From NCBI GenBank assembly GCA_022827055.1, contig JAJDTR010000033.1, positions 58,115-122,114 of the forward strand: 64,000 nt of DNA. Direction: 5' to 3'. A program made the position numbers and the translations under genes. Shown one piece after another: positions 1 to 10,478 of the stretch; position 1 is the first letter of the stretch, and every line of letters begins with the position of its first letter. This DNA is from Candidatus Poribacteria bacterium. Its GTDB lineage: Bacteria > Poribacteria > WGA-4E > JAJDTR01. A model generated the notes under the pieces. That model did not search any database and had not been told where the DNA came from. It saw only the letters and a program-made list of their open reading frames with translations.

Positions 1-1089
1 GAGTTAGATTCTGAGATACGCTGTCAGAAACTCAGGTTGAAGTACGCGGATGCGATGCTCACTCCGGAGGAAACAGATAGGCTTCAACACGAATTGGATA
101 TGAATCGTAAAGATGTGGTCTGCAGCCTTATAGAGTTGAAGATTGATCCGGAGGAAATCAGCAAAATTACAGGAAGGATAAAGGAATTAGTCAAAGAGAT
201 ATCGGATTTGGAAAAGAAGCTCGGGGAAATTGGTATTAACGACGAACTGACTGCCAATCCACTACAACGTGAAATTACCGAAAGAGAGTGCGATCTTGGT
301 GTTCCACGGGAGAGCGCCAAGGAGGTTCCTGTAGAGATTTTCAAAGGAGAAACAATCGCCCAAGATGCCAAAATGACGATTGTGGAATCCAATTTACGGT
401 TAGTCGTCAGCATCGCAAAAAAATATAAGAATCGCACACCGGGGTTGGTTTTTCTCGATCTAATCCAGGAAGGGAATATCGGCTTGATGAAAGCCGTAGA
501 CAAATTCGATTATAGGCGTGGTTACAAATTTAGCACTTATGCGACGTGGTGGATTCGTCAAGGCATCACACGCGCCATCGCGGATCAAGCACGCACGATA
601 CGTATTCCGGTACACATGATAGAAACTATACACAAGTTGATCCGCGTTTCCCGCCACTTGGTTCAGGAAAAGGGTCGGGAGCCGACTCCGTCAGAGATTG
701 GCGAGGAAATGGCGCTTCCAGCGGACAAGGTAAGGCAGGTGTTGCGGATTGCACAGGAGCCCATTTCGTTAGAAACCCCTATAGGCGAAGAGGAAGATCG
801 GCAACTTCGAGACTTCATTGAAGATCGAGATACGATATCACCGCTAAACCAGGCTGCATTGACAATGCTCAAAGAACGCGTCGCGGACGTATTGGAAACT
901 TTGACAGAACGTGAAGAGAAAGTTCTCCGCATGAGATTTGGCATTGAGGACGGTTGTCCACGCACTTTGGAAGAGGTTGGAGTCGAATTCAAGGTCACGC
1001 GGGAAAGAATTCGCCAAATAGAAGCAAAAGCGCTACGAAAACTACGTCATCCACTACGCAGCCAAAAATTACAGGGCTTCCTTGAATAA
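1..1089 (+). CDS. rpoD: RNA polymerase primary sigma factor, 5' end outside window
   Basis: Directs core RNA polymerase to housekeeping promoters. The reading frame is open to base 1, so the gene begins left of the window; the first in-frame start-like codon (TTG at 37) is unlikely to be the true start because region 1 is incomplete. Visible parts: end of the non-conserved region with a charged helix, region 2 ([12 protein letters not shown], then [20 protein letters not shown] and [11 protein letters not shown]), region 3 (TIRIPVHM and [10 protein letters not shown]), and region 4 with the helix-turn-helix ending in [20 protein letters not shown]. The intact 2.4 and 4.2 regions imply recognition of TTGACA/TATAAT promoters, which agrees with the promoter found just downstream. 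Group 1 (RpoD/SigA) rather than an alternative factor, judged from the RpoD signature in region 2. Confidence 0.95.
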   Translation, partial: ELDSEIRCQKLRLKYADAMLTPEETDRLQHELDMNRKDVVCSLIELKIDPEEISKITGRIKELVKEISDLEKKLGEIGINDELTANPLQREITERECDLGVPRESAKEVPVEIFKGETIAQDAKMTIVESNLRLVVSIAKKYKNRTPGLVFLDLIQEGNIGLMKAVDKFDYRRGYKFSTYATWWIRQGITRAIADQARTIRIPVHMIETIHKLIRVSRHLVQEKGREPTPSEIGEEMALPADKVRQVLRIAQEPISLETPIGEEEDRQLRDFIEDRDTISPLNQAALTMLKERVADVLETLTEREEKVLRMRFGIEDGCPRTLEEVGVEFKVTRERIRQIEAKALRKLRHPLRSQKLQGFLE

Positions 1090-1165
1090 TAGCTGCGTGT
1101 TTCTCAAAATACAATCTCTCCCAAGAATACCCAGCAGTTTGATGTGTTCCTGTTAAGAAAACTCC

Positions 1166-1195
1166 TTGACAATTTGTGTCCGCAATTCCTATAAT
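1166..1195 (+). promoter_or_regulatory. Sigma-70 promoter of the tRNA pair
   Basis: Perfect TTGACA (1166-1171) and TATAAT (1190-1195) boxes with an 18-bp spacer, ending 18 bp before the first tRNA gene. A start near 1202 would give a leader of about 12 nt. The only following genes are the two tRNAs. Confidence 0.85.
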
Positions 1196-1213
1196 AATGG
1201 CATGATTGAAAGT

Positions 1214-1287
1214 GGGCCCATAGCTCAGTCGGTTAGAGCAGCCGGCTCATAACCGGCCGGTCCTAGGTTCGAGTCCTAGTGGGCCCA
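1214..1287 (+). tRNA. tRNA with CAT anticodon, probably tRNA-Ile2
   Basis: 74-nt cloverleaf. The acceptor stem GGGCCCA pairs with TGGGCCC, the discriminator is A, and the TPsiC arm contains GGTTCGAGTCC. The anticodon stem GCCGG/CCGGC holds the loop CTCATAA, giving anticodon CAT. No CCA is encoded. CAT is read either as elongator Met or, after lysidine modification of C34 by TilS, as Ile AUA. The Ile-like acceptor stem and anticodon arm favour Ile2; this choice is by resemblance and not proven. Confidence 0.88.
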
Positions 1288-1339
1288 TCGGCCCCTCCAC
1301 TTCTCCTTGCACACGTCTTCCTGCTTACCTACTTCTGAT

Positions 1340-1415
1340 GGGGCGTTAGCTCAGGGGTACGAGCGCTACCTTCACACGGTAGAAGTCACTGGTTCAAATC
1401 CAGTACGCCCCACCA
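1340..1415 (+). tRNA. tRNA-Val(CAC)
   Basis: Acceptor stem GGGGCGT/ACGCCCC, D arm with GCTCAGGGG, anticodon stem CTACC/GGTAG around loop TTCACAC (anticodon CAC), T arm with GGTTCAAATCC. CCA follows the discriminator A1412, so the 3' end is encoded here (1413-1415), unlike in the other tRNA genes of the window. It lies 52 bp after the previous tRNA and is probably co-transcribed with it. Confidence 0.92.
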
Positions 1416-1655
1416 CCCCGAATTGAGAATTCGCAGCGAATAAATCCGATGTCGCAATCTGTCCGATGGTGTAAATCACATAAAAACCCGTAACGGCGAG
1501 GCATACGTCATTATACGCGGAGAGACACAGGAGTAAACCTACGCGACGCGCGTCTTTAGGCACAAAGGCGACGGTACTTAAAAGAGACTCGTTAGTGATT
1601 TTGGCACCCAGATTGACACACTTTTGAAACTTGGGACTGAGGGATAACAATACAG

Positions 1656-2561
1656 ATGGATACGCTATCTAAGATTCTGAATGGACTTGTAGAAGAATTC
1701 CTTGCTTTCGAGAAGCGAGGAATACTACTGAGTATTATCACCATTATTGCGCTCTTTGTAATTAAGGCTGTGTTGACACGCCCAATCAGAGCTTACGTCT
1801 ATAAGCGAGCCCTAAAACAGGAAAACGCCGCGAATTTCATGACAACGTGGAGGTTCTTCTGGTTCGCCATCATCGCAATCTTTGGCGTAATCAGCCTTAG
1901 CGGTTCAATCAAGGCTCTAGGTATTTCCGTGGGTTTTCTCGGAATGCTTCTGGGGTGGTCTCTGCAGGCACCGGTTACCGGAATCGCCGCTTGGCTCATG
2001 CTGATACTCAAGCGACCTTTCAGGATTGGACAGCGAGTCATTATCGCCGGCGTAAAGGGTGACGTGGTCGATATTACTCTCACGCATGTGATACTTAATC
2101 AAGTTGGCGGTACGGTTGCGGGGGAGGAACGATCGGGGCGCGGTATACTCATCCCCAATGCTATCCTGTTCAGTCAAACAATAACGAATTATACTTTTGA
2201 GGTAGAATACATCCTGAGTGAAGTCCCGGTGCGAATTACATTTCAGTCTGATTGGGACGAAGCGGAACAAATCTTGTTGAATGCTGCAAAACAGATTGCA
2301 GCTGATGGCATCAAGGAAACGGGCGAGCAGCCGTTTGTGAGAGCAGAGTTGATTGATGCCGGGGTGTTGATGCGTTTACGCTATAAAACGCGTCCCGAGG
2401 ACTATGCCGAAAACGTCAATGATATTGTGAAAATCATTCATACCGAATTCAAGAAGAGCGACAAAGTGGAATTCTGCTACCCGCATTCGGAAGTGATTTA
2501 TTCGGTAAAGAAGCAACCCGCACCTTTGGCGGCATCAGACAGCCTAACGCAGAACACGTAG
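1656..2561 (+). CDS. MscS-family small-conductance mechanosensitive channel
   Basis: 301-residue inner-membrane protein that should open under membrane tension to release solutes on osmotic downshock. Hydrophobic segments lie at about residues 20-42 and 68-90, then the glycine- and alanine-rich pore helix TM3 (GISVGFLGMLLGWSLQAPVTG, about 91-111), followed by the conserved LKRPFRIGQRV entry into the beta domain. A cytoplasmic alpha/beta domain follows. The length fits the compact MscS type. The 240-bp stretch upstream (1416-1655) holds no convincing gene. Substrate or gating range cannot be read from the sequence. Confidence 0.88.
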   Translation: MDTLSKILNGLVEEFLAFEKRGILLSIITIIALFVIKAVLTRPIRAYVYKRALKQENAANFMTTWRFFWFAIIAIFGVISLSGSIKALGISVGFLGMLLGWSLQAPVTGIAAWLMLILKRPFRIGQRVIIAGVKGDVVDITLTHVILNQVGGTVAGEERSGRGILIPNAILFSQTITNYTFEVEYILSEVPVRITFQSDWDEAEQILLNAAKQIAADGIKETGEQPFVRAELIDAGVLMRLRYKTRPEDYAENVNDIVKIIHTEFKKSDKVEFCYPHSEVIYSVKKQPAPLAASDSLTQNT

Positions 2562-2649
2562 GGAATTCCTATACGAGGCAGTCTTACCATTCAGTTTACA
2601 CCTAGGTGTTGCATATCCGTGTAATGGCGCGTAGAGTGTGGTATCTGTC

Positions 2650-3372
2650 TTAATCAAGACCCTTGTTTTTGTTCTTCCACGTTTCATATTCAGCTAGGGT
2701 TGATTCGTCCGGTGGATAGGTGCCGACGATGCTCGCTCCTGATTGAATTTTCTTTAGTAGGAAATTTTCCCGCGTCTCCATTTCGAGCGCAATCTGTGCG
2801 ACTTCTGCTGCGAACTGAACTGGCACGACGACCACGCCTTCCGCGTCTCCCACAATAATGTCACCGGGCAGGACCGCGACATCACCGCAGGCAATGGGTA
2901 CTTGGATTTCCGAAGGGTGATGCACGGTCTTATTGGAGTGCGCGTTCATTGCCGCAGAAAAAGCGGGCAAGCCAATCTCGGCTATAGACGGGCTGTCACG
3001 GAAAGCGCCATCGGTTACGACCCCTGCTGCACCCCGGTTGTAGATGCGTGTAGCGAGGATGTCACCCATTGTTCCCGCGCGTGTGTCGCCACGGGCATCA
3101 ATAACGAAGACTTCCCCTACTCCAATTTTTTCAATCCCGACACGTTGAGCGTCCTTCAGGTTGTCAATCTCCCCCGTGTCCAAATCTTCGCGAGCAGGTA
3201 TGTAGCGAAGCGTGAACGCGGGGCCCGCCATTTTCATATTCGGACGAAGCGGGATGACACCGTTCATAAAACTCCGGCTTAGTCCGAACTGTTTGAGAGT
3301 TGTTGTCAGGGTAGCGGTGCTGGGAATTTGGAGTTTCTGGATAACCTCATTCGGGATTCTTTCGCTAGACAT
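2650..3372 (-). CDS. RraA-like family protein
   Basis: 240 residues with the RraA / 4-hydroxy-4-methyl-2-oxoglutarate aldolase fold. Seen: GDILATRIYNRGAAGVVTDGAFRD, carrying the Gly-rich stretch, the substrate-binding Arg and the DGxxRD-type metal motif, and later PGDIIVGDAEGVVVVP typical of the family. Family members are class II aldolases acting on HMG or 4-carboxy-4-hydroxy-2-oxoadipate, oxaloacetate decarboxylases, or RNase E regulators. The sequence does not distinguish among these, so no specific substrate is assigned. An AGGAAAA ribosome site precedes the ATG at 3372. It is transcribed convergently to the MscS gene. Confidence 0.85.
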   Translation of the reverse strand: MSSERIPNEVIQKLQIPSTATLTTTLKQFGLSRSFMNGVIPLRPNMKMAGPAFTLRYIPAREDLDTGEIDNLKDAQRVGIEKIGVGEVFVIDARGDTRAGTMGDILATRIYNRGAAGVVTDGAFRDSPSIAEIGLPAFSAAMNAHSNKTVHHPSEIQVPIACGDVAVLPGDIIVGDAEGVVVVPVQFAAEVAQIALEMETRENFLLKKIQSGASIVGTYPPDESTLAEYETWKNKNKGLD

Positions 3373-3619
3373 GAGCTAGTTTTCCTCAAATTTGTATGCG
3401 GTATGGAATATCCGGAGAGTGCGCATAATCGATGTGCCGCCGATTTTGTCCTCTGCTCCACCCGGCGTAAGTTTCCAAGAAATTCTATATTAGTACGTAA
3501 AGACGGTCAAGGATTTTGCGCCCGATTACCCTGCGGAGTTGTCTAATTTCAATTGACTGTTTATAGCATGACGGTTATAATTATCAACAGTAAATTTTTG
3601 GTGTAGAGCGGAGGGCTAC

Positions 3620-4192
3620 ATGGTTCAAAGCCCGAGAAAATACGTGATTTTCTTGTCGATTATCTTCTCAATACTTATCGCGTGCGGCGGAAGTGGAAAA
3701 CCAGTGGTAACGATTGAAACGGATAAAGGCAAAATCGTCATTGAACTCTACCCCAACGCCGCTCCCGTGACAGTGGACAATTTTCTAACTCTCATCGATC
3801 AAGGCTTCTACGACGGACTCATCTTTCACAGGTATGATCCCGGGTTTGTGATTCAAGGCGGAGATCCAAAAGGGGATGGCAAAGGTGGACCCGGTTGGAC
3901 GATTCCCGGCGAATTTCAAGATCCCAATCTTCGCGCTAAAATGCCTGCGCATGAAAAAGGCACCGTTGCAATGGCGCGAACACGCATACCTGATTCGGCA
4001 GGAAGTCAGTTTTATATTTGCCTTAACCCTGATTCCAATCGCTACCGCCATCTTGAAGGACAGTATACCGCTTTTGGTCGTGTAATCAAAGGTCTTGATG
4101 TTGTAGACAAGATTCGGGTTGGGGATAAAATGAACCGCGTAAAAGCGAAAACACCTCGAAACTCTTTGTCACCTGATAAGGTCTCAAAATAA
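3620..4192 (+). CDS. Cyclophilin-type peptidyl-prolyl isomerase lipoprotein
   Basis: 190 residues. A lipoprotein signal peptide ends in the lipobox LIAC (Cys at about residue 22), so the protein should be anchored in a membrane facing the periplasm. The cyclophilin domain follows: FHRYDPGFVIQGGDPKGDGKGGPG contains the catalytic Arg region, and GSQFYICL and YTAFGRVIKGLDVVDKI are the other family blocks. It catalyses cis-trans proline isomerisation during folding of exported proteins. The stop codon abuts the start of the next gene, so the two are probably translated from one mRNA, although no functional link is evident. Confidence 0.92.
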   Translation: MVQSPRKYVIFLSIIFSILIACGGSGKPVVTIETDKGKIVIELYPNAAPVTVDNFLTLIDQGFYDGLIFHRYDPGFVIQGGDPKGDGKGGPGWTIPGEFQDPNLRAKMPAHEKGTVAMARTRIPDSAGSQFYICLNPDSNRYRHLEGQYTAFGRVIKGLDVVDKIRVGDKMNRVKAKTPRNSLSPDKVSK

Positions 4193-5248
4193 ATGGAAGA
4201 GTGGAAACGTTTAGTACGAGATACGGTTGACACGCCGGAAAAGCTTGCGGCGGCGCTTGATGTCGATCTCGAAAAAATGAGAAAAATCCATGAGGAATTT
4301 CCGATTCGCATTAATCCGTACTACCTGAGTCTAATCGAGGAAGTTGGCGATCCCATTTGGAAGCAGGTTGTACCGGATACAAAGGAATTGATCGTAACCG
4401 GCGTGGAGGATCCCCTTCATGAAGAGGAGGACAGCGAAGTAGCAAATGTCACCCATCGTTATCCTGATCGCGTGCTGTTTTATGTCAACTATATGTGTCC
4501 TATCTATTGCCGGTTTTGCACGCGAAAACGTAAGGTGGGAGATCCGGATTCAATCCCGGATGACAACACGGAGCGAGGCTTGCAGTATCTGCGCGAGCAC
4601 CCTGAAGTGCGCGATGTCATTATATCCGGCGGAGACCCTCTCATGTTGACAGATCGGAAAATCGATTATATCGTGGGTGGACTTCGCGCTATTAATCATA
4701 TTGAGATTATTCGTATCGGGTCGCGTGTCCCGGTAACCTTGCCACAACGAATCACGCCCAATCTCTGCGCTATCCTCAAAAAACACCATCCGTTCTACAT
4801 CAACACGCATTTCAATCATCCGCGCGAAATCACGCCGGAAACGACAGAAGCGTGCGGTATGCTTGCCGATGCCGGGATACCGCTTGGCAACCAAGCAGTA
4901 CTTCTCAAGGGTGTCAATGATGACCCGGAAGTAATGGTCGAGTTGATGAAGAAACTCCTCGCTATCCGCGTGAAGCCTTATTACATCTACCAAGCGGATC
5001 TTGTCGTTGGCACGGATCATTTTCGAACGTCAATCAAGAAGGGTTTGGAGATTATTGCCGCGCTGCGGGGGCACATTTCCGGGCTTGGGGTGCCGCACTA
5101 CGTAGTCGATGCACCGGGCGGTGGCGGCAAGATTGCGCTACTTCCCGACCCGGTCGTATCGTTCGATGATGATGAAATTAGGTTAAAAAACTACGAAGGC
5201 GGTGTGTATAGCTATCCGAGTACGCCTTTCTACGATGAGGATTGGTAG
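4193..5248 (+). CDS. kamA: Lysine 2,3-aminomutase family radical SAM protein
   Basis: 351 residues. The radical SAM cluster motif CPIYCRFC has Cys at 102, 106 and 109. The PLP lysine lies in PGGGGK (K313). The residues that bind substrate lysine in clostridial KamA have counterparts: Asp in YQADL (D269) and Asp in VVDAPGGGGK (D306); glutamate aminomutases carry Lys and Asn there, so lysine is the better guess. It would interconvert L-alpha- and L-beta-lysine. The protein is shorter than the clostridial enzyme (about 416 residues), mainly at the ends, and approaches EpmB length, so a role in EF-P beta-lysylation is a second option; no epmA or efp is present here. The ATG directly follows the stop of the cyclophilin gene. 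Confidence 0.88.
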   Translation: MEEWKRLVRDTVDTPEKLAAALDVDLEKMRKIHEEFPIRINPYYLSLIEEVGDPIWKQVVPDTKELIVTGVEDPLHEEEDSEVANVTHRYPDRVLFYVNYMCPIYCRFCTRKRKVGDPDSIPDDNTERGLQYLREHPEVRDVIISGGDPLMLTDRKIDYIVGGLRAINHIEIIRIGSRVPVTLPQRITPNLCAILKKHHPFYINTHFNHPREITPETTEACGMLADAGIPLGNQAVLLKGVNDDPEVMVELMKKLLAIRVKPYYIYQADLVVGTDHFRTSIKKGLEIIAALRGHISGLGVPHYVVDAPGGGGKIALLPDPVVSFDDDEIRLKNYEGGVYSYPSTPFYDEDW

Positions 5249-5437
5249 TATTTGGAATATTACGCTTTCCTTCACCGCCAACCTCAGACTTATGGCGAGA
5301 GTTCCGAAGTTAAACTGTTCCGCAAAGCGGCTGGAGCGGCAGGTTGAACACTTCAGCTCTAACGGGAAGCCGATGGACATTAAACAGATAGTAACCCGAT
5401 TTAGATTTCAAGTGCCGTTAGCAGCATACGACTATAG

Positions 5438-7084
<1,647 letters not shown>

Positions 7085-7215
7085 GCTGTGGAATTGTCCG
7101 CTTCGCGAGTCGTAAGAATGGAAGCGCCACGTCTACGGCAAGTGCAAGTGGGTGGCACTTTTGCGTTGTCCGTTTGCGAATCGCCCCATACTTCAGCTTC
7201 GGATCTGAGGTGTAT

Positions 7216-8481
7216 ATGAGGTCAAACAACTATGCTACTATTTCGTCACGCGCTTGGTACGGTGACGAAGAAATACGATTGGATTTTCCCGATGGCTGGG
7301 AGATCCAGATGCTTTCTCCCAGAGATGCGCCGAAGTTGTCAAAAACGGAGATTCAAGCCGCGTTCGACCAACCGATTGGCACGCCTCGAATTGCGGAACT
7401 TGCCAAGAGGAAACGAAGCGCCGCCATAATTGTCGATGATTTGAGTAGACCGACACCGGCTTCGGAGGTTGTTCCTTTCGTCCTTCGGGAGTTGATTCAA
7501 GCGGGGGTTCCCAAGAGCGAGATTCGCTTTGTCGTAGGCGGCGGATCGCATCGCGGGCTCACGGACGACGAGATTGCGAAGAAAATTGGCGCAGATGCCG
7601 CGGCGGAGTATGAGGTGGTAAACCATGATTTTATGGCTGGTGATCTTCGCGCGTTAGGAAACCTTGACAGCGGTCTGCCGATTTACATCAATCCGGTGGT
7701 AGCCGATGCCGACTTCAAAATCTGTTTAGGGGGAATTTATCCGCACAGATCAGTGGGGTTCGGCGGCGGCGCAAAACTGATATTGCCCGGTGTCGCCGGG
7801 TACGCATCAATATTCTATTTCCACGAATATCATCCGAAGCGCGGTCGCGGGATAATTGAGAGAAGCGGTGACGAACCGGATCTCCGCGATGCAGCAGAGG
7901 CTGCGGCAGAAGTTTTGGGTCTTGATGTCGTCGTGAACATCGTTACGAATTCCAGACGAGAAGTCGGCGGCGTATTTGTCGGCGATTTCGTGAAAGCGCA
8001 TCGCGTAGGTTCTCAGTTTGCGCTGGAGACCTATGCAACACCCATTTCCGATCAGATTCGCGAAGAAACAGATGTCCTCTTGTTAAACTGCTATCCACTG
8101 GATTGGGATCCCGTCCAGACCGGCAAATCGCTCTGGGCGCGCGCTTATTTTGACAATGCCTACACTGTCATTGTCAATCCGGCGACCGAGGGGGTGTGTT
8201 ATCACGGGCTTTCCGATCAGATTGACTATCCCCGTTTTGCGAAGCGAAGCGCGGCACAGAAACCGATGCCACTCCCTGCCCCAAAGATTGGATCACGAGA
8301 GCAGGCACTGGTTTGGTCAGATCTATTTCCCGTCGATGCATTCTACAAGCGGCACCCGAACGATATTCTCTTCCGTGAATGGGATACGCTGATTCAAATG
8401 CTCGCCAGAAAAATGCCTCGGCATGCAAAGGTTACGGTATTCCCATGCACCAGCACGCAGATACTTGTGGACGGTGATTGA
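7216..8481 (+). CDS. LarA-like nickel-pincer lactate racemase family (DUF2088)
   Basis: About 421 residues from the ATG at 7216, which has GAGGTG a few bases upstream; an upstream in-frame TTG at 7174 lacks such a site. LarA uses a nickel pincer nucleotide to racemise 2-hydroxyacids. Seen: GGGSHRGLTDDE, matching the LarA segment with the catalytic His; NHDF; and GGIYPHRSVGFGGGAK, matching the segment with His and the Lys that binds the pincer cofactor. Family members with these residues act on various hydroxyacids, so the substrate is not certain. The cofactor genes larB, larC and larE are not in the window and would have to lie elsewhere. Confidence 0.85.
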   Translation: MRSNNYATISSRAWYGDEEIRLDFPDGWEIQMLSPRDAPKLSKTEIQAAFDQPIGTPRIAELAKRKRSAAIIVDDLSRPTPASEVVPFVLRELIQAGVPKSEIRFVVGGGSHRGLTDDEIAKKIGADAAAEYEVVNHDFMAGDLRALGNLDSGLPIYINPVVADADFKICLGGIYPHRSVGFGGGAKLILPGVAGYASIFYFHEYHPKRGRGIIERSGDEPDLRDAAEAAAEVLGLDVVVNIVTNSRREVGGVFVGDFVKAHRVGSQFALETYATPISDQIREETDVLLLNCYPLDWDPVQTGKSLWARAYFDNAYTVIVNPATEGVCYHGLSDQIDYPRFAKRSAAQKPMPLPAPKIGSREQALVWSDLFPVDAFYKRHPNDILFREWDTLIQMLARKMPRHAKVTVFPCTSTQILVDGD

Positions 8482-8528
8482 TTGCAGCGGGGTGATGCGG
8501 TTAAAGCCGTTGAACGTCTTCCTTACGA

Positions 8529-9371
8529 CTACTCCGCGCGCGGGCGAACAACGGTCTGTCCATCATCTTCAAGAAGTGGACGATTGTAGATATAGGGGGG
8601 TTCGAGTACCGAACGCTGAGCTTCCGTCAACTCATTGACCCATTCAGGGAACTCCGGTTCATAGTAACCACCAGCATAGTGCAGATACTTTGGCGAATAA
8701 CGTACCAGCACTGAGCGGCGTTCTCGCTCCCGGTTTGTCCAAGGGAGCGTGCCGTGAATCGTCGCTTCGTTGAAAATTATCATATCCCCCGCTTTGGCGG
8801 GGATATTATACACGACCTCTCGATTGACCTCCCACTCCCTTATTTCGCTCGGGCAAGGAAAATTTGCCTTGTGGCTGCCCGGAATGACACAAAGCCCGCC
8901 GTCTCCTTCTTCCACATCGGCAAGTTGATATTGAAGAACGACCATGCCACATCGCATCTGCCCATTGGTATAGATGTAGTATGCGGCACCGAAAAATTGA
9001 TGGTTCGTGGAACCGTGAAGGATTAAACCCTCGGTATCCATGTCGGCAGTTAGAATGAATGGGGAGTGGTCTAGGCGCCAGCCGCGACCGTGAATGGCGT
9101 TTAGATAGGGAATGGCTTTTTTATGTACGATGATTTCTCGAAAGGGCTGGCACCACGGTTTGGGCCAAGTCAACATGCCCGTGAACATGCCGCGTCTGTG
9201 GGTACCGACTAGTGTTTTGGAGTTGCCGAGGTTGTGATTGTCGTCTTTGCCACACTTTTCCATGTTTGCGTCGACGGCGGCGTTGAGTTCGTCGACTTCG
9301 GAGTGCGTGAGGAATTCCGGCACAACGAGAAACCCTTGAAGATCGAACAGGAATTTTTCTCGGTCGTTCAT
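8529..9371 (-). CDS. Phytanoyl-CoA dioxygenase (PhyH) family protein, HxD motif not evident
   Basis: About 280 residues from the ATG at 9371, which is preceded by AAAGGA; an in-frame start 12 codons upstream is less likely. The cupin-like PhyH core is clear from LADVEEGDGGLCVIPGSHKANF, the distal metal His in ATIHGTLPW, and the Arg of RRSVLVRYSPK that normally holds 2-oxoglutarate. Upstream of this, where the family has HxD, the best match is LHGSTN (His-Gly-Ser), lacking the acidic ligand. It may be an inactive or divergent member, or one with a different iron site such as that of the 2-oxoglutarate halogenases. The substrate is unknown. It is followed on the same strand by no close gene; acuI lies 78 bp upstream. 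Confidence 0.82.
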   Translation of the reverse strand: MNDREKFLFDLQGFLVVPEFLTHSEVDELNAAVDANMEKCGKDDNHNLGNSKTLVGTHRRGMFTGMLTWPKPWCQPFREIIVHKKAIPYLNAIHGRGWRLDHSPFILTADMDTEGLILHGSTNHQFFGAAYYIYTNGQMRCGMVVLQYQLADVEEGDGGLCVIPGSHKANFPCPSEIREWEVNREVVYNIPAKAGDMIIFNEATIHGTLPWTNRERERRSVLVRYSPKYLHYAGGYYEPEFPEWVNELTEAQRSVLEPPYIYNRPLLEDDGQTVVRPRAE

Positions 9372-9449
9372 CGGTTCGTTCCTTTCAGGTTTGGCTCCAT
9401 TAGGCATCGTGCACTTCGAGTGGTAGTTACGCGGTTAATGCCTAACGGC

Positions 9450-10478
9450 TCAGACATTGAGGTCAACCACGATGCGACCGCGCACTTGACCGGCAAGAAT
9501 GTCCTTTGATGCCTGCGGGACGTCATGTAACGAGATTACTTGTGTCAATGTCTCCAGTTTTTCCATGTCGAGATCCTTAGCGAGACGCCCCCATACACGC
9601 TCACACAGATCGGGTTCGCACTTGACAGCAGTTATACCAAGAAGGTTCACGCCTCGCAAAATAAAGGGGAGAACAGTCGTCGGCAGGTTGCTTCCCCCGG
9701 CAAGACCGCATGCGGCAACGCTACCGTGCGCACGAGTTTGCCGCAGCACGCTTGCAAGCGTTTCCCCTCCTACCGAATCAATAGCGCCCGCCCAGCGTTC
9801 GCTTTCGAGCAGTTTATCGGCTGGTACGCTCAACACTTCACGGGGGATAACCTCAGTCGCCCCCAAATACCGAAGGTAATCACCCTGTTGCTCAGTCCGT
9901 CCGGTAGAAGCAACGACCCGATAACCGAGCGCCGACAGTAGAGCGATTGCCATTGATCCAAGCCCGCCAGCAGCGCCTGTCACAACAACCTCGTTGTGAT
10001 TTTCCGCGGCAGGTGTGAGACCGTGATCTTCGAGGGCTAGCAGCGAAAGCATCGCGGTGAAGCCAGCAGTCCCAATCGCCATCGCCTGTCGAGCAGTTAT
10101 TCCGTTGGGCAGAGGCTGTAGCCGAGTTCCGTTTACGCGTGCCATACTTGCATAACCTCCGGAGAACTCTTCGCCCATACCCCAACCGGTGAGTATGACT
10201 TCATCTCCAGTTTGAAAGCGGTCGTTCTCGCCAGATTCCACGACTTCGCCGGCAAGATCTATGCCTGGAACAATTGGTAGTCGGCGCAGGATCCTACCCT
10301 TCCCGGTGACAGCCAAGCCGTCTTTATAGTTCAGGCTTGAGTAAGTGACGTTGATTAACGTACTACCGGCTGGTGCGGGCAACTCGCCCACGTGCTTCAG
10401 TTGTCGGATTGAAGCCGGTGCCTGAGTTCCGTCTGTCTGTTTGTCTACGATGAGTGCCGATATTGGTTGGTTCGCCAT
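9450..10478 (-). CDS. acuI: AcuI/YhdH-type NADPH quinone oxidoreductase (acryloyl-CoA reductase-like)
   Basis: About 342 residues from the ATG at 10478, chosen because the family starts near this point; a frame extension to 10532 exists and the ribosome site is weak. A zinc-free medium-chain dehydrogenase: SSLNYKDGLAVTGKG and PGIDLAGEVVESG are hallmarks of the YhdH/AcuI branch, and VVTGAAGGLGSMAIALL is the Rossmann NADPH site. AcuI enzymes reduce acryloyl-CoA, for example after DMSP cleavage, to propionyl-CoA. No DMSP lyase is near, so this pathway is only possible. Its 5' part overlaps the 3' end of holA by about 116 nt. Confidence 0.85.
   Translation of the reverse strand: MANQPISALIVDKQTDGTQAPASIRQLKHVGELPAPAGSTLINVTYSSLNYKDGLAVTGKGRILRRLPIVPGIDLAGEVVESGENDRFQTGDEVILTGWGMGEEFSGGYASMARVNGTRLQPLPNGITARQAMAIGTAGFTAMLSLLALEDHGLTPAAENHNEVVVTGAAGGLGSMAIALLSALGYRVVASTGRTEQQGDYLRYLGATEVIPREVLSVPADKLLESERWAGAIDSVGGETLASVLRQTRAHGSVAACGLAGGSNLPTTVLPFILRGVNLLGITAVKCEPDLCERVWGRLAKDLDMEKLETLTQVISLHDVPQASKDILAGQVRGRIVVDLNV

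Noticed and set aside
546..821. Plus-strand frame inside rpoD
   Set aside because: Lies within the conserved sigma factor gene in another frame; no family similarity.
1372..1650. Minus-strand open frame ending in GRTGFEPVTSTV over tRNA-Val
   Set aside because: Translation of tRNA antisense; a common false gene.
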